Shown: positions 6,727-17,181, numbered from the stretch's first letter. The stretch is 64,000 nucleotides of DNA from Haemophilus paracuniculus (GCF_002015115.1 NZ_MUYA01000005.1:1-64000); one strand, 5' to 3'. Numbers and translations are program-made. The notes: generated by a model from the letters alone, not told the origin.

Positions 6727-8097
6727 ATGTCTATCGACACCATTCTTAACACAATCAATAGTCTCGTTTGGGGCGTGCCGTTGTTGGCGTTGCTTTCGGG
6801 CGTGGGCGTTTATTTCACTTTTAAACTCAAATTAGTGCAACTTTTCCAGTTGCCACGTGCTTTCGTTTATATGTTCAAGCCCGAAAAAGGGGCAGGGCAG
6901 ACGGGGGATATTTCCGCCTTTGCCGCCCTTTCGACCGCATTAGCGGCGACTATCGGCACGGGTAATATTGTGGGGGTGGCTACGGCAATTCACGCAGGGG
7001 GGCCAGGGGCGTTATTTTGGATGTGGCTGATCGCTCTATTCGGAATGGCGACCAAATATGCCGAATGTTTGCTTGCGTTGAAATTCCGTGGGCGTGATCG
7101 AGACGGCTTCGTGGCGGGCGGCCCGATGTACTATATCGAACTCGGTATGGGCAAAAAATGGAAATGGTTGGCGAAACTGTTTGCGATTTTTGGGGTAATG
7201 GTCGCCCTATTCGGGATCGGCACATTCCCACAAATCAACGGGATCACATCTTCATTGCACGACACCTTTAACGTGCCAGTGTTTGCGAGTGGTGCGGTGC
7301 TAACGTTGGTGGTCGCAATGATTATTTTAGGTGGGGTGAAACGCATTTCCAAAATTGCCAGCGTGGTCGTGCCGTTTATGGCGGTCGCCTATGTGGGAAC
7401 GTCCGTGCTGATTTTAGCCCTCAACGTGGATAAACTACCTGCCACTATCGCCTTTATCGTGGAATGTGCGTTCAATCCGCAATCGGCAATCGGCGGCGTG
7501 GTTGGCTTTACCGTAATGCAAGCGATCCAATCGGGCGTGGCACGCGGTATTTTCTCAAATGAATCGGGCTTAGGTTCAGCCCCAATCGCAGCGGCGGCGG
7601 CTCAAACCAAAGAACCTGTGCGTCAAGGCTTGATCTCAATGACCGGCACATTCTTAGACACCATCATCGTCTGCACAATGACAGGCTTAGTGATCGTCCT
7701 CACGGGCGTGTGGAAAGGTCCAGCGGAAGGGGCGGCACTCACTAACTTGGCGTTTTCGCAAGGTCTCACCAGCTCAATCGGGGCGGTGATCGTAACCGTA
7801 GGCTTAGTCTTCTTTGCGTTCACCACCATTCTCGGCTGGTGCTACTATGGCGAACGTTGCTTCGTCTATCTCACAGGTGGACGCACCAAAGGGATCAAAT
7901 TCTACCGCTTCACCTTTATCCTACTGATTGCGGTCGCCCCGTTCATCAAACTCTGCACCATTTGGACGATCGCCGACATCGTCAACGGCTTAATGGCATT
8001 CCCAAACCTGATCGCCCTCGTCAGCTTACGCCATATCGTGATCGAAGAAACCAAAAGCTACTTCGAGCGATTGAAAAGAGGCGAAATTCAAGGTTAA
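6727..8097 (+). CDS. Sodium:alanine/glycine symporter (AGCS family)
   Basis: A 456-residue inner-membrane carrier with about 11 transmembrane segments. Recognisable family blocks are LSTALAATIGTGNIVGVATAI, AGGPGALFWMW, VAGGPMYYIELGMG and FSNESGLGSAPIAAAAAQT, the last being the AGCS signature. These proteins import alanine or glycine with Na+. The glycine riboswitch in its leader makes glycine the likeliest substrate. The start ATG follows TACGAGGAATTATCAA, a good ribosome site. A paired-repeat terminator follows. Confidence 0.93.
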   Translation: MSIDTILNTINSLVWGVPLLALLSGVGVYFTFKLKLVQLFQLPRAFVYMFKPEKGAGQTGDISAFAALSTALAATIGTGNIVGVATAIHAGGPGALFWMWLIALFGMATKYAECLLALKFRGRDRDGFVAGGPMYYIELGMGKKWKWLAKLFAIFGVMVALFGIGTFPQINGITSSLHDTFNVPVFASGAVLTLVVAMIILGGVKRISKIASVVVPFMAVAYVGTSVLILALNVDKLPATIAFIVECAFNPQSAIGGVVGFTVMQAIQSGVARGIFSNESGLGSAPIAAAAAQTKEPVRQGLISMTGTFLDTIIVCTMTGLVIVLTGVWKGPAEGAALTNLAFSQGLTSSIGAVIVTVGLVFFAFTTILGWCYYGERCFVYLTGGRTKGIKFYRFTFILLIAVAPFIKLCTIWTIADIVNGLMAFPNLIALVSLRHIVIEETKSYFERLKRGEIQG

Positions 8098-8107
8098 TTA
8101 ACACTAA

Positions 8108-8155
8108 ACAAGGGGTAAGATTGTCGAAATTTTCGATAATCCTACCCCTTGTTTT
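8108..8155 (+). terminator. Terminator made of a USS-variant inverted pair (ACAAGGGGT)
   Basis: ACAAGGGGTA at 8108-8117 pairs with TACCCCTTGT at 8143-8152; the interior TCGAAA/TTTCGA also pairs. Both arms have the same C-to-G change relative to the USS core ACAAGCGGT. Confidence 0.75.
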
Positions 8156-8173
8156 GCCGCTTGCCCGAAGTAG

Positions 8174-9592
<1,419 letters not shown>

Positions 9593-9613
9593 TTCGTTTA
9601 CCTTAAATAATCC

Positions 9614-9640
9614 AAACCCCACAGTGATGTGGGGTTTTTT
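9614..9640 (+). terminator. Terminator after eno
   Basis: AAACCCCACA pairs with TGTGGGGTTT around GTGA, followed by T residues. Confidence 0.88.
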
Positions 9641-9896
9641 ATTCGTAATGATAACGGCAAGCGGCAATCAAAATCGCTTGATCTTTGATCGTGTAAACAA
9701 GCCGATGTTCTTCATTGATTCGGCGAGACCAAAATCCCGCTAAATTATGTTTCAGCGGTTCAGGCTTGCCAATTCCCTCAAAGGGTGAGCTAGTAATCGC
9801 TTTAATCAACTCATTGATCCTTTTCAGCATTTTTTTATCCGTTTGCTGCCAATAGAGATAATCATCCCAAGCGTGGTCAGAAAAGGTAATGTTCAT
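9639..9896 (-). CDS. yoeB: YoeB-type toxin (ribosome-dependent mRNA endonuclease)
   Basis: An 85-residue RelE-superfamily toxin of the YoeB/Txe branch, which cuts mRNA in the ribosomal A site. The protein keeps the residues known for YoeB: Glu in the GIGKPEPLK segment, Arg in EEHRLVY and the C-terminal His-Tyr pair in CRYHYE. Length agrees with E. coli YoeB (84). Its start overlaps the end of the antitoxin gene by 4 bp (ATGA), the usual translational coupling. It converges on eno, sharing the terminator region. Confidence 0.95.
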   Translation of the reverse strand: MNITFSDHAWDDYLYWQQTDKKMLKRINELIKAITSSPFEGIGKPEPLKHNLAGFWSRRINEEHRLVYTIKDQAILIAACRYHYE

Positions 9897-10144
9897 TCGA
9901 TCAATTCCCTTGTTTGTCCTTGATTGGCATTGAGCTGGCGGATTGATTCAATCAGGCGTTGAGCATTTTTCGGCGACCGTAGCAAATAGGCGGTTTCTTC
10001 CAAAGAACGGTAATGTTCAAGGGAAATCAGCACGCAATTTTGCCCGTTTTGGCGAGTAATCATAATCGGCTCTTGGTTTTGCGTAGTGCGAAGCATTGTT
10101 TGAGCCAAATTTTGGCGAGCTTCTGAATAGGTAATGGTTTCCAT
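9893..10144 (-). CDS. yefM: YefM-type antitoxin
   Basis: An 83-residue Phd/YefM antitoxin. [17 protein letters not shown] is the N-terminal DNA-binding part, and [18 protein letters not shown] begins the toxin-wrapping C-terminal helix. It neutralises YoeB and represses its own operon, more strongly in complex with toxin. It is the first gene of the pair, with a TGTACA-type operator directly upstream. Confidence 0.94.
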   Translation of the reverse strand: METITYSEARQNLAQTMLRTTQNQEPIMITRQNGQNCVLISLEHYRSLEETAYLLRSPKNAQRLIESIRQLNANQGQTRELIE

Positions 10145-10165
10145 TGGGTTTTTCCTGAAATTAAG

Positions 10166-10186
10166 TTGTACGTTATTTTGTACAAT
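10166..10186 (-). promoter_or_regulatory. YefM operator (two TGTACA-like palindromes)
   Basis: TGTACA at 10179-10184 lies inside TTGTACAA; a degenerate copy, TGTACG, lies at 10167-10172. The centres are 12 bp apart, the spacing and core described for the E. coli yefM long and short operator palindromes. Confidence 0.65.
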
Positions 10187-10267
10187 TAAAAAGCGTTGTC
10201 AATCAAAATCTTGCAAGCGGTATTTTATGCTAAAATTTCGCCCATTTTATTTAGGTCAAATTGAGCG

Positions 10268-11206
10268 ATGAAATTAACGATTAAAGATATTGCTGAGCGT
10301 TGTCAGGTGGGGAAATCCACCGTATCGAGGGTGTTGAATAACGATCCCAAAGTCAGCCCCGCCACCCGTGAAAAGGTGCAGGCGATGATTGCGGAACTCG
10401 GCTTTCAGCCCAATCGCAGTGCAAGGGCGATGCGAGGTTCCGTTGAGCCTGTGGTGGGCGTGATTGTAACTCGCCTCAATTCAACAGCGGAATCGCAGAC
10501 ATTGAGTGCGATTTTGAGCGAGCTTTACTCCCATCAAATCACGCCGTTGATTGTGGAAAGTCAGTTTCAGCCTGAAACGGTGCAACATCAGCTCGAACTG
10601 TTCCGCCAACGCCAAATTAACGGCGTGATTTTATTCGGCTTTTCGCAACTGCCCTTGAATATTATTCAACAATGGCAAGGACATTTGGTGCTGGTGGCTC
10701 GTCAATATCCCGATCTTTCTTGCGTTTATTATGATGATCACAATGCGATCACAGCGTTGCTTGATCGACTTTATCAACAGGGACACCGCCAAATTGGCTA
10801 TCTGGGCGTGCAAGATCAAGATGAAACCACGGGGCGACAACGCACGGAAAGCTATCTGCAATTCTGCCAACGGCACGCTTTAACGCCCAATTATGTGCAG
10901 GGCGATTTGAGCTTTGAGAGCGGTTATCAGCTTTGCCCACTGTTGCTGGAAAAGCCCACTTCGGCGATTGTGTGTGCCAGTAGTAGTCTTGCGGTGGGGG
11001 CGTTGAAATATCTGCAAAAAAATCAAAAAATCCTACCCCTTGCTTGCATTGGGCAGAACAGTTTATTGCAATCGTTCGCCCCTGATTTGTTGACCCTAGA
11101 TTTTGGCTATCCGCAAGCAGGGCGATGGGCGGTGGAATTATTATTGCAACAATTCGCAGGCAATTCGGCAACGGAACAGCGAAAAGTGCCGTTTGAATTA
11201 ACCTAA
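10268..11206 (+). CDS. treR: Trehalose operon repressor TreR (LacI family)
   Basis: A 312-residue repressor. The N-terminal helix-turn-helix (LTIKDIAERCQVGKSTVSRVLNN) and hinge (FQPNRSARAMRG) are followed by a periplasmic-binding-like effector domain. The whole length tracks E. coli TreR (315), with VVGVIVTRLNS, LIVESQFQPE, ING-VILFGF, YYDD and GHRQIGYLGV matching. TreR senses trehalose-6-phosphate and represses treBC. No trehalose genes lie in the window, so its target is elsewhere. It is followed by oppA, probably an unrelated unit. Confidence 0.88.
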   Translation: MKLTIKDIAERCQVGKSTVSRVLNNDPKVSPATREKVQAMIAELGFQPNRSARAMRGSVEPVVGVIVTRLNSTAESQTLSAILSELYSHQITPLIVESQFQPETVQHQLELFRQRQINGVILFGFSQLPLNIIQQWQGHLVLVARQYPDLSCVYYDDHNAITALLDRLYQQGHRQIGYLGVQDQDETTGRQRTESYLQFCQRHALTPNYVQGDLSFESGYQLCPLLLEKPTSAIVCASSSLAVGALKYLQKNQKILPLACIGQNSLLQSFAPDLLTLDFGYPQAGRWAVELLLQQFAGNSATEQRKVPFELT

Positions 11207-11317
11207 ATTTAACATTTTTAACAAAATTTGCACTTACAAAATTGAAAATGCTTTACAAAGGGTAGGTTTTCGGGTATCTATGGTTAGTCTTTCCATAAAA
11301 AACTTAGGAGAATTGTG

Positions 11318-12952
11318 ATGAAAACCTTTACTCGTACTTTACTTGCCTCTTTGGTGGCGTTTGGCGTGTCGGCAACGGCGTTTGCAGCGAAAGTGCCAGA
11401 AGGCACGGTGCTTGCCGAGAAGCAAGAAATCGTGATCAACAACGGGGCGGAGCCGTCAAGTTTCGATCCGCACAAAACCGAGGGCGTGCCTGAGAGCCAA
11501 ATCGCCTATCAACTTTTTGAAGGGTTGGTTACAGTCGATAGCGACGGCAAAGATCAACCTGGGGTAGCGGAATCGTGGCAAAGCTCGCCCGATTACAAAA
11601 CGTGGACGTTCAAACTGCGTAAAGATGCGAAATGGTCGAACGGCGATCCTGTTACCGCCCACGATTTCGTTTATTCTTGGCAACGTTTAGTCAATCCGAA
11701 AACCGCCGCCCCTTATGCGAGTTTCTTAACTTATCTACAAGTGGAAAACGCCCAAGACATCATTGACGGCAAAAAACAACCTGCGGAATTAGGCGTGAAA
11801 GCCGTTGATGATTACACCTTTGAGGTCAAACTTTCCGCCCCCGTGCCGTATGCGATTGGCTTAACCACGCACACTTCGCTCTTCCCAGTGAATAAAAATG
11901 TGGTGGAAAAATTTGGCGATGCGTGGGTCAAAAAAGAGAATTTTGTCGGCAATGGTGCTTATAAATTAGTCGATCACGTGATCAATGAGAAAATTGTATT
12001 TGAGCGAAATCCAAATTACTGGAACGACAAAGAAACGGTGATCAATAAAGCAACTTTCCTTGCGATTGAGAGCTTAAACACCGATGTGGCTCGCTACCGT
12101 GCCGGCGATGAAGATATGACCAATTACGGTTTACCGCCAGAAATTTACCAAAAACTCAAAAAAGAGATCCCAAATGAAGTGTTTACCGTCAAAACACTTT
12201 CCACCTACATTTACGAACTCAACAACAAAAAAGCCCCATTCAATGATGTGCGTGTGCGTCAAGCGTTAAACCTCGCCCTTGACCGCAATGTGATCACCGA
12301 CAAAGTGTTAGGGCAAGGTCAAACCCCAGCCTATGTGTTTACCCCACCTTACATTACCGAAGGGAATTTAATTGCCAACCCAGCTTACGCCAGCGAGCCA
12401 ATGGCAGAGCGTAAAGTGAAAGCGAAAAAATTGCTGGAAGAAGCAGGGTTTAGCAAAACCAATCCGCTCAAATTTACCCTGCTCTATAACACCAACGAAA
12501 ACCACAAGAAAATTGCTTTGGCGGCTTCTTCCTTGTGGAAAGCGAACACGGACGGCTTAGTCGATGTGAAACTGGAAAACCAAGAGTGGAAAACCTACTT
12601 GAACACCCGCCGTGAGGGTAAATCGGAAGTGGCTCGTGCAGGTTGGGCGGCAGATTACAACCAAGCCACCACCTATGTGAACTACTTCCTCTCAAATTCA
12701 AGCAACAACACCGCTTTCTACCAAAGCAAAGCCTATGATGAAGCAGTAGCGGAATCTTACGCCGCCACCGATGCCGAGGGCAGAGCGAAAGCCTACGCCA
12801 AAGCGGAAGCGATCCTCGCCCAAGATGCCCCGATTGTGCCTGTTTACTTCTATGTAAACACCCGTTTGGTGAAACCTTATGTGAAAGGCTACGAGGGCAA
12901 AGATCCGCAGGATAACATCTTGTTGAGAAATCTTTATTTGATTAAGCAGTAA
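11318..12952 (+). CDS. oppA: Periplasmic oligopeptide-binding protein OppA
   Basis: The substrate-binding component of the Opp importer, 544 residues. A Sec signal peptide (residues about 1-24, ending ATAFA) precedes a family SBP_bac_5 domain with EPSSFDPHKTEGVPES and WSNGDPVTAHDFVYSWQRL, the cluster-C signature. ATG at 11318 is preferred over the GTG at 11315 because TTAGGAG sits 7 bp upstream. It is followed by a strong stem-loop and then oppBCDF; partial termination there would make the binding protein more abundant than the membrane complex. Confidence 0.96.
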   Translation: MKTFTRTLLASLVAFGVSATAFAAKVPEGTVLAEKQEIVINNGAEPSSFDPHKTEGVPESQIAYQLFEGLVTVDSDGKDQPGVAESWQSSPDYKTWTFKLRKDAKWSNGDPVTAHDFVYSWQRLVNPKTAAPYASFLTYLQVENAQDIIDGKKQPAELGVKAVDDYTFEVKLSAPVPYAIGLTTHTSLFPVNKNVVEKFGDAWVKKENFVGNGAYKLVDHVINEKIVFERNPNYWNDKETVINKATFLAIESLNTDVARYRAGDEDMTNYGLPPEIYQKLKKEIPNEVFTVKTLSTYIYELNNKKAPFNDVRVRQALNLALDRNVITDKVLGQGQTPAYVFTPPYITEGNLIANPAYASEPMAERKVKAKKLLEEAGFSKTNPLKFTLLYNTNENHKKIALAASSLWKANTDGLVDVKLENQEWKTYLNTRREGKSEVARAGWAADYNQATTYVNYFLSNSSNNTAFYQSKAYDEAVAESYAATDAEGRAKAYAKAEAILAQDAPIVPVYFYVNTRLVKPYVKGYEGKDPQDNILLRNLYLIKQ

Positions 12953-12959
12953 GGCTTGG

Positions 12960-13007
12960 CAAGCGGTGGGATTTGAGGAAATTTTCACAAATCCTACCGC
13001 TTGTTTG
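12960..13007 (+). terminator. Paired-USS stem-loop after oppA
   Basis: CAAGCGGTGGGATTT pairs with AAATCCTACCGCTTG (one G-T mismatch), with an A/T-rich interior. It probably attenuates read-through into oppB. Confidence 0.75.
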
Positions 13008-13254
13008 ATCTACTTTTCTTTGCTTCGCCAAAGAAAAGTAGCAAAAGAAAGGCGACCCCGAGCATTTTGCTTTGTTTCGCTTGTTTCTAATTTCTACGGT
13101 CGATTTGTAAACTCGCTTGCTACGCAAGCTCAAACAGTACAAATCGCCCTTGAAATTGACGAAACCGCTCAACGCAAAATGACGGGGAAATTTGTTCGAG
13201 CAAGAATTTAGATTTGCGAGAATTTTAGGTTAAAAAATAATCATCGTAAGTAAT
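13008..13254. repeat. oppA-oppB intergenic stretch with a perfect 13-bp hairpin
   Basis: CTACTTTTCTTTG at 13010-13022 pairs perfectly with CAAAGAAAAGTAG at 13029-13041 around CTTCGC. It is followed by a further 150 bp that reads as an open frame but has no start signal and looks like repeat sequence. A second element, GCTTGCTACGCAAGC near 13115, is also palindromic. I see no gene here. Confidence 0.6.
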
Positions 13255-14178
13255 ATGCTCAAATTTATTCTTAAACGTATTTTAGAGGCAATCCCAACCC
13301 TGTTTGTGTTGATTACCTTTTCCTTTTTCTTAATGCGGCTTGCCCCTGGGAGTCCGTTTACTTCGGAAAAAGCCTATCCGCCTGAGGTAATGGCGAACAT
13401 TGAGGCGAAATATAACCTTGATAAACCTGTGGGCGAGCAGTATTTGATTTATCTGAAAAACCTCGCCCAAGGGGATTTTGGTCCTTCGTTCAAATATAAG
13501 GATCAAACGGTGAATGATCTGCTGGCGAGTGCCTTTCCTGTTTCCGTGAAATTGGGCGTGGCGGCATTTGTGGCGGCTGTGTTGATTGGATTATCGGTCG
13601 GTACGATTGCGGCACTTCGGCAAAATAGCTGGCTGGATTATCTGCTGATGAGCTTTGCGATGACAGGGATTATTATGCCGAGTTTCGTATTTGCCCCGTT
13701 GTTGGTGCTATTTTTCGCCATTCATCTGCAATGGTTGCCCGCAGGCGGTTGGAACGGCGGACAGCTTTACTATATGGTGTTGCCCGTGCTGTCGCTGACG
13801 ATTGGCTATGTGGCGGGCATTGCACGGATTACCCGTGGCTCAATGATTGAGGTGCTACATTCCAACTATATCCGCACCGCCAAAGCCAAAGGCTTGCCGA
13901 CTTCTCGTATTCTGCTCAAACACGCCCTTCGCCCTGCTTTGTTGCCCGTGGTAAGCTACCTCGCCAACGCCTTTGTGGGAATTATCACGGGATCGCTGGT
14001 GATCGAAAGCGTATTTGGCTTACCAGGGATCGGGCAACTGTTTGTGAATGGGGCGTTAAACCGTGATTATTCGTTGGTGTTGAGCCTCACGATTTTGGTC
14101 GGCACGCTCACCATTCTGTTTAATATGATTGCGGACATTCTCTACGCCGTGATCGATCCGAAAATTCGTTACAGCTAG
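13255..14178 (+). CDS. oppB: Oligopeptide ABC transporter permease OppB
   Basis: A 307-residue inner-membrane permease with six transmembrane segments. The binding-protein-dependent transport signature is seen as EVLHSNYIRTAKAKGLPTSRILLKHALRPALLPV, the EAA loop that contacts the ATPases (residues about 205-235). The N-terminus MLKFILKRILEAIPTLFVL is typical for OppB. It is separated from oppC by only 9 bp. Confidence 0.96.
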   Translation: MLKFILKRILEAIPTLFVLITFSFFLMRLAPGSPFTSEKAYPPEVMANIEAKYNLDKPVGEQYLIYLKNLAQGDFGPSFKYKDQTVNDLLASAFPVSVKLGVAAFVAAVLIGLSVGTIAALRQNSWLDYLLMSFAMTGIIMPSFVFAPLLVLFFAIHLQWLPAGGWNGGQLYYMVLPVLSLTIGYVAGIARITRGSMIEVLHSNYIRTAKAKGLPTSRILLKHALRPALLPVVSYLANAFVGIITGSLVIESVFGLPGIGQLFVNGALNRDYSLVLSLTILVGTLTILFNMIADILYAVIDPKIRYS

Positions 14179-14187
14179 GGGGGCAAA

Positions 14188-15096
14188 ATGCTGAATCAAA
14201 AAAATCAACAATTTGCCGAAAAAATGGCAGATGAAAATCTCGCCCTGCAAGGGCGTAGCCTCTGGCAGGACGCTCGCCGCCGTTTCTGGCAGAACAAAGC
14301 GGCGGTGGCAAGTTTAATCACGCTCGGCTTGATTATCCTGTTTATCACTTTTGTGCCGATGCTAATGCCGTTTAGCTATGAAGATACCGACTGGAATATG
14401 ATGAGTATGCCACCCGATTTTGAATCAATGCACTATTTCGGCACCGATTCTTCGGGGCGAGATCTGATGGTGCGTGTCGCTATCGGCGGACGGGTTTCCC
14501 TGCTGGTCGGCATCGCAGGGGCATTGATTGCAGTGATTATTGGCACAATTTACGGGGCGGTGGCTGGCTATCTCGGCGGTAAAGTCGATAGCGTAATGAT
14601 GCGGATTATCGAAATTCTCGCTTCGTTTCCCTTTATGTTCTTCGTGATTTTGCTCGTTACCTTTTTCGGGCAGAACATTTTGCTGATTTTCGTGGCAATT
14701 GGAATGATTGCGTGGCTCAGCTTGGCACGGATTGTGCGAGGGCAAACCCTCAGCCTCAAAAACAAAGAGTTTATTGAGGCGGCGATTGTATGCGGCGTGC
14801 CACGCCACCAAATTATCCTACGCCACATTATCCCAAACGTAATGGGGATTGTGGTGGTTTACGCCTCGCTTGAAGTGCCGTCTTTGATTTTGTTTGAATC
14901 TTTCCTCAGCTTTTTAGGCTTAGGCACACAAGAGCCGATGAGCAGTTGGGGGGCGTTGTTAAGCGATGGGGCGACTCAAATGGAAGTCTCGCCGTGGTTG
15001 CTGTTCTTCCCCGCGTTTTTCCTCTGCCTAACCCTCTTTTGCTTTAACTTTATCGGCGATGGTTTGCGTGATGCGTTAGATCCAAAAGATCGTTAA
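14188..15096 (+). CDS. oppC: Oligopeptide ABC transporter permease OppC
   Basis: A 302-residue second permease subunit. An N-terminal cytoplasmic helix (SLWQDARRRFWQNKAAV) leads into the first membrane segment, and YFGTDSSGRDLMVRVAIGGRVSLLVG is the OppC/DppC family block. The EAA loop is ...EFIEAAIVCGVPRHQIILRHIIPNVMG. A run of G residues (AGGGGGGC) just upstream of ATG provides the ribosome site. It heterodimerises with OppB. Confidence 0.96.
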   Translation: MLNQKNQQFAEKMADENLALQGRSLWQDARRRFWQNKAAVASLITLGLIILFITFVPMLMPFSYEDTDWNMMSMPPDFESMHYFGTDSSGRDLMVRVAIGGRVSLLVGIAGALIAVIIGTIYGAVAGYLGGKVDSVMMRIIEILASFPFMFFVILLVTFFGQNILLIFVAIGMIAWLSLARIVRGQTLSLKNKEFIEAAIVCGVPRHQIILRHIIPNVMGIVVVYASLEVPSLILFESFLSFLGLGTQEPMSSWGALLSDGATQMEVSPWLLFFPAFFLCLTLFCFNFIGDGLRDALDPKDR

Positions 15097-15149
15097 AAAC
15101 GATACAAACAAGCGGTCAGATTTCAAAAAATTTTAAAAGGGAAAGAGTG

Positions 15150-16127
15150 ATGAGTGAAACAACCTTACTTGACGTGCAACATTTACGCGTCAATTTTAAA
15201 ACCCCAGACGGTATCGTTACCGCCGTTAATGATCTTAATTTTAGCTTGAATGCGGGCGAAACCTTGGGGATTGTGGGCGAATCGGGATCGGGCAAGTCGC
15301 AAACGGCGTTTGCGTTAATGGGCTTGCTCGCCCCGAACGGCGAATTATCAGGCTCGGCAAAATTTAACGGCAAAGAGCTAGTCAATTTGCCGATCCGTGA
15401 ATTGAATAAAATCCGTGCCAATGAAATTGCAATGATTTTCCAAGATCCGATGACTTCGCTCAACCCTTATATGAAAGTGGGCGAGCAGTTAATGGAAGTG
15501 CTGATGTTGCATAAAGGCTACGACAAACAGACCGCTTTCAATGAATCGGTTAAAATGTTGGACGCGGCCAAAATGCCCGAAGCGACCAAGCGAATGGGAA
15601 TGTATCCCCACGAATTTTCGGGCGGTATGCGGCAACGTGTGATGATTGCAATGGCGTTGTTGTGTCGTCCGAAATTGCTGATTGCGGACGAGCCAACCAC
15701 CGCCCTTGACGTAACGGTGCAAGCCCAAATTATGACCCTGCTTAACGAGTTGAAACGGGAATTTAACACGGCGATTATTATGATCACCCACGATCTCGGC
15801 GTGGTGGCTGGCATTTGCGACAAGGTGTTGGTAATGTACGCAGGGCGAACAATGGAATACGGCACGGCGGATCAGATTTTCTACCAGCCAACCCACCCTT
15901 ATTCGATTGGCTTAATGGACGCAATCCCTCGCCTTGACAGCGAAGCGGACGAGTTGGTTACGATTGCGGGCAATCCGCCGAATTTACTGCAACTGCCGTC
16001 TGGTTGCCCGTTCTCGCCTCGTTGCCAATATGCGAGCGAGCAATGCCAAACCGCCCCAAGTCTCACCAAATTGGCGGATAATCGCCTACGCAACTGCTGG
16101 ATTCCTGCTGAGAGGTTCGCCCTATGA
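15150..16127 (+). CDS. oppD: Oligopeptide transporter ATPase OppD
   Basis: The first ATPase of the importer, 325 residues. Walker A is GESGSGKS (near residue 43), the ABC signature FSGGMRQRV, Walker B LLIADEPTTALD and the switch His in TLDLGV-like MITHDLGVV. The C-terminal oligopeptide-binding extension has the Cys-rich GCPFSPRCQYASEQC pattern that holds a 4Fe-4S cluster in some OppD proteins. ATG at 15150 is chosen over GTG at 15147 because of the GGGAAAGAG site just upstream. It overlaps oppF by ATGA. Confidence 0.96.
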   Translation: MSETTLLDVQHLRVNFKTPDGIVTAVNDLNFSLNAGETLGIVGESGSGKSQTAFALMGLLAPNGELSGSAKFNGKELVNLPIRELNKIRANEIAMIFQDPMTSLNPYMKVGEQLMEVLMLHKGYDKQTAFNESVKMLDAAKMPEATKRMGMYPHEFSGGMRQRVMIAMALLCRPKLLIADEPTTALDVTVQAQIMTLLNELKREFNTAIIMITHDLGVVAGICDKVLVMYAGRTMEYGTADQIFYQPTHPYSIGLMDAIPRLDSEADELVTIAGNPPNLLQLPSGCPFSPRCQYASEQCQTAPSLTKLADNRLRNCWIPAERFAL

Positions 16128-17107
16128 GTGAAAAAAAATTACTGCTCGAAGTGAGCAATCTGCACGTCAATTTCAAAATCAAAGACAAAAAAGCCCTGTT
16201 TTTCGCCAAACCGCAAAGCCTAAAAGCGGTGAATGATGTTTCGTTCAAGCTCTACGAGGGCGAAACGCTGGGCGTGGTGGGCGAATCGGGCTGTGGAAAA
16301 TCGACCCTCGCCCGTGCGATTATCGGCTTAGTCAAATCGTCAAGCGGTCAGATTGTGTGGCTGGGTAAGGATTTGAGCCGTCAATCCAATGCGGAATGGA
16401 AAGCGACTCGCAAAGAGATTCAAATGATCTTCCAAGATCCGCTTGCCTCGCTCAACCCACGAATGACGATCGGCGAAATTATCGCCGAGCCGTTACGCAT
16501 TTACCAACCGCAGCTTTCCGATCATAAAGTGAAAGAAAAAGTGCAAGCGATGATGATGAAAGTGGGCTTGTTGCCGAACTTGATTAACCGCTATCCCCAC
16601 GAATTTTCGGGCGGACAATGCCAGCGGATCGGGATTGCGAGGGCGTTGATTGTTGAGCCGAAGATGATTATCTGCGATGAACCCGTGTCGGCGTTGGACG
16701 TGTCGATCCAAGCCCAAGTGGTCAATTTGCTCAAATCCCTGCAAAAAGAGATGGGCTTGTCGCTGATTTTTATCGCCCACGATTTAGCGGTGGTAAAACA
16801 TATTTCTGACCGCGTACTCGTGATGTATCTCGGCAATGCAGTGGAACTCGGCTCGGACGAGCAAGTTTACAACCACACCAAACACCCTTACACCAAAGCG
16901 TTGATGTCCGCCGTGCCAATCCCTGACCCGAATCTGGAACGCAACAAAACCATTCAACTGTTAGAAGGCGACCTCCCCTCGCCCATCAACCCACCCTCAG
17001 GCTGCGTATTCCGCACCCGTTGCCCCCTCGCCGATTCGCAATGTGCTGAACAAAAACCACCGCTAGTGGGGGATAGTGAGCATTTGGTGGCTTGTGTTAA
17101 GGTTTAG
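16124..17107 (+). CDS. oppF: Oligopeptide transporter ATPase OppF
   Basis: The second ATPase, 327 residues. It has Walker A GESGCGKS, signature FSGGQCQRIGIARAL, Walker B MIICDEPVSALD and C-terminal CVFRTRCPLADSQC. It starts within the oppD stop codon region (4-bp overlap), so the two ATPases are probably made in equal amounts. It is the last gene of the operon and ends before a terminator shared with the convergent ebfC. Confidence 0.96.
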   Translation: MSEKKLLLEVSNLHVNFKIKDKKALFFAKPQSLKAVNDVSFKLYEGETLGVVGESGCGKSTLARAIIGLVKSSSGQIVWLGKDLSRQSNAEWKATRKEIQMIFQDPLASLNPRMTIGEIIAEPLRIYQPQLSDHKVKEKVQAMMMKVGLLPNLINRYPHEFSGGQCQRIGIARALIVEPKMIICDEPVSALDVSIQAQVVNLLKSLQKEMGLSLIFIAHDLAVVKHISDRVLVMYLGNAVELGSDEQVYNHTKHPYTKALMSAVPIPDPNLERNKTIQLLEGDLPSPINPPSGCVFRTRCPLADSQCAEQKPPLVGDSEHLVACVKV

Positions 17108-17138
17108 GATTAAGCTGAAAAAATCTTAGAGACTAATA

Positions 17139-17162
17139 AAAGCCCCTATTAGTTGGGGCTTT
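17139..17162. terminator. Bidirectional terminator between oppF and ebfC
   Basis: AAAGCCCC at 17139-17146 pairs with GGGGCTTT at 17155-17162. The two genes converge on it. ACTAATA/TATTAGT within it could form an alternative stem. Confidence 0.75.
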
Positions 17163-17181
17163 AAGTGGGATAAAATTGAAA

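Noticed and set aside
6513..6749. 78-codon frame before the AGCS gene
   Set aside because: It lies on the second glycine aptamer and the USS stem, which explain the sequence better.
13008..13211. Small open frame between oppA and oppB
   Set aside because: It begins in a perfect hairpin, has no start signal and resembles repeat-derived sequence.
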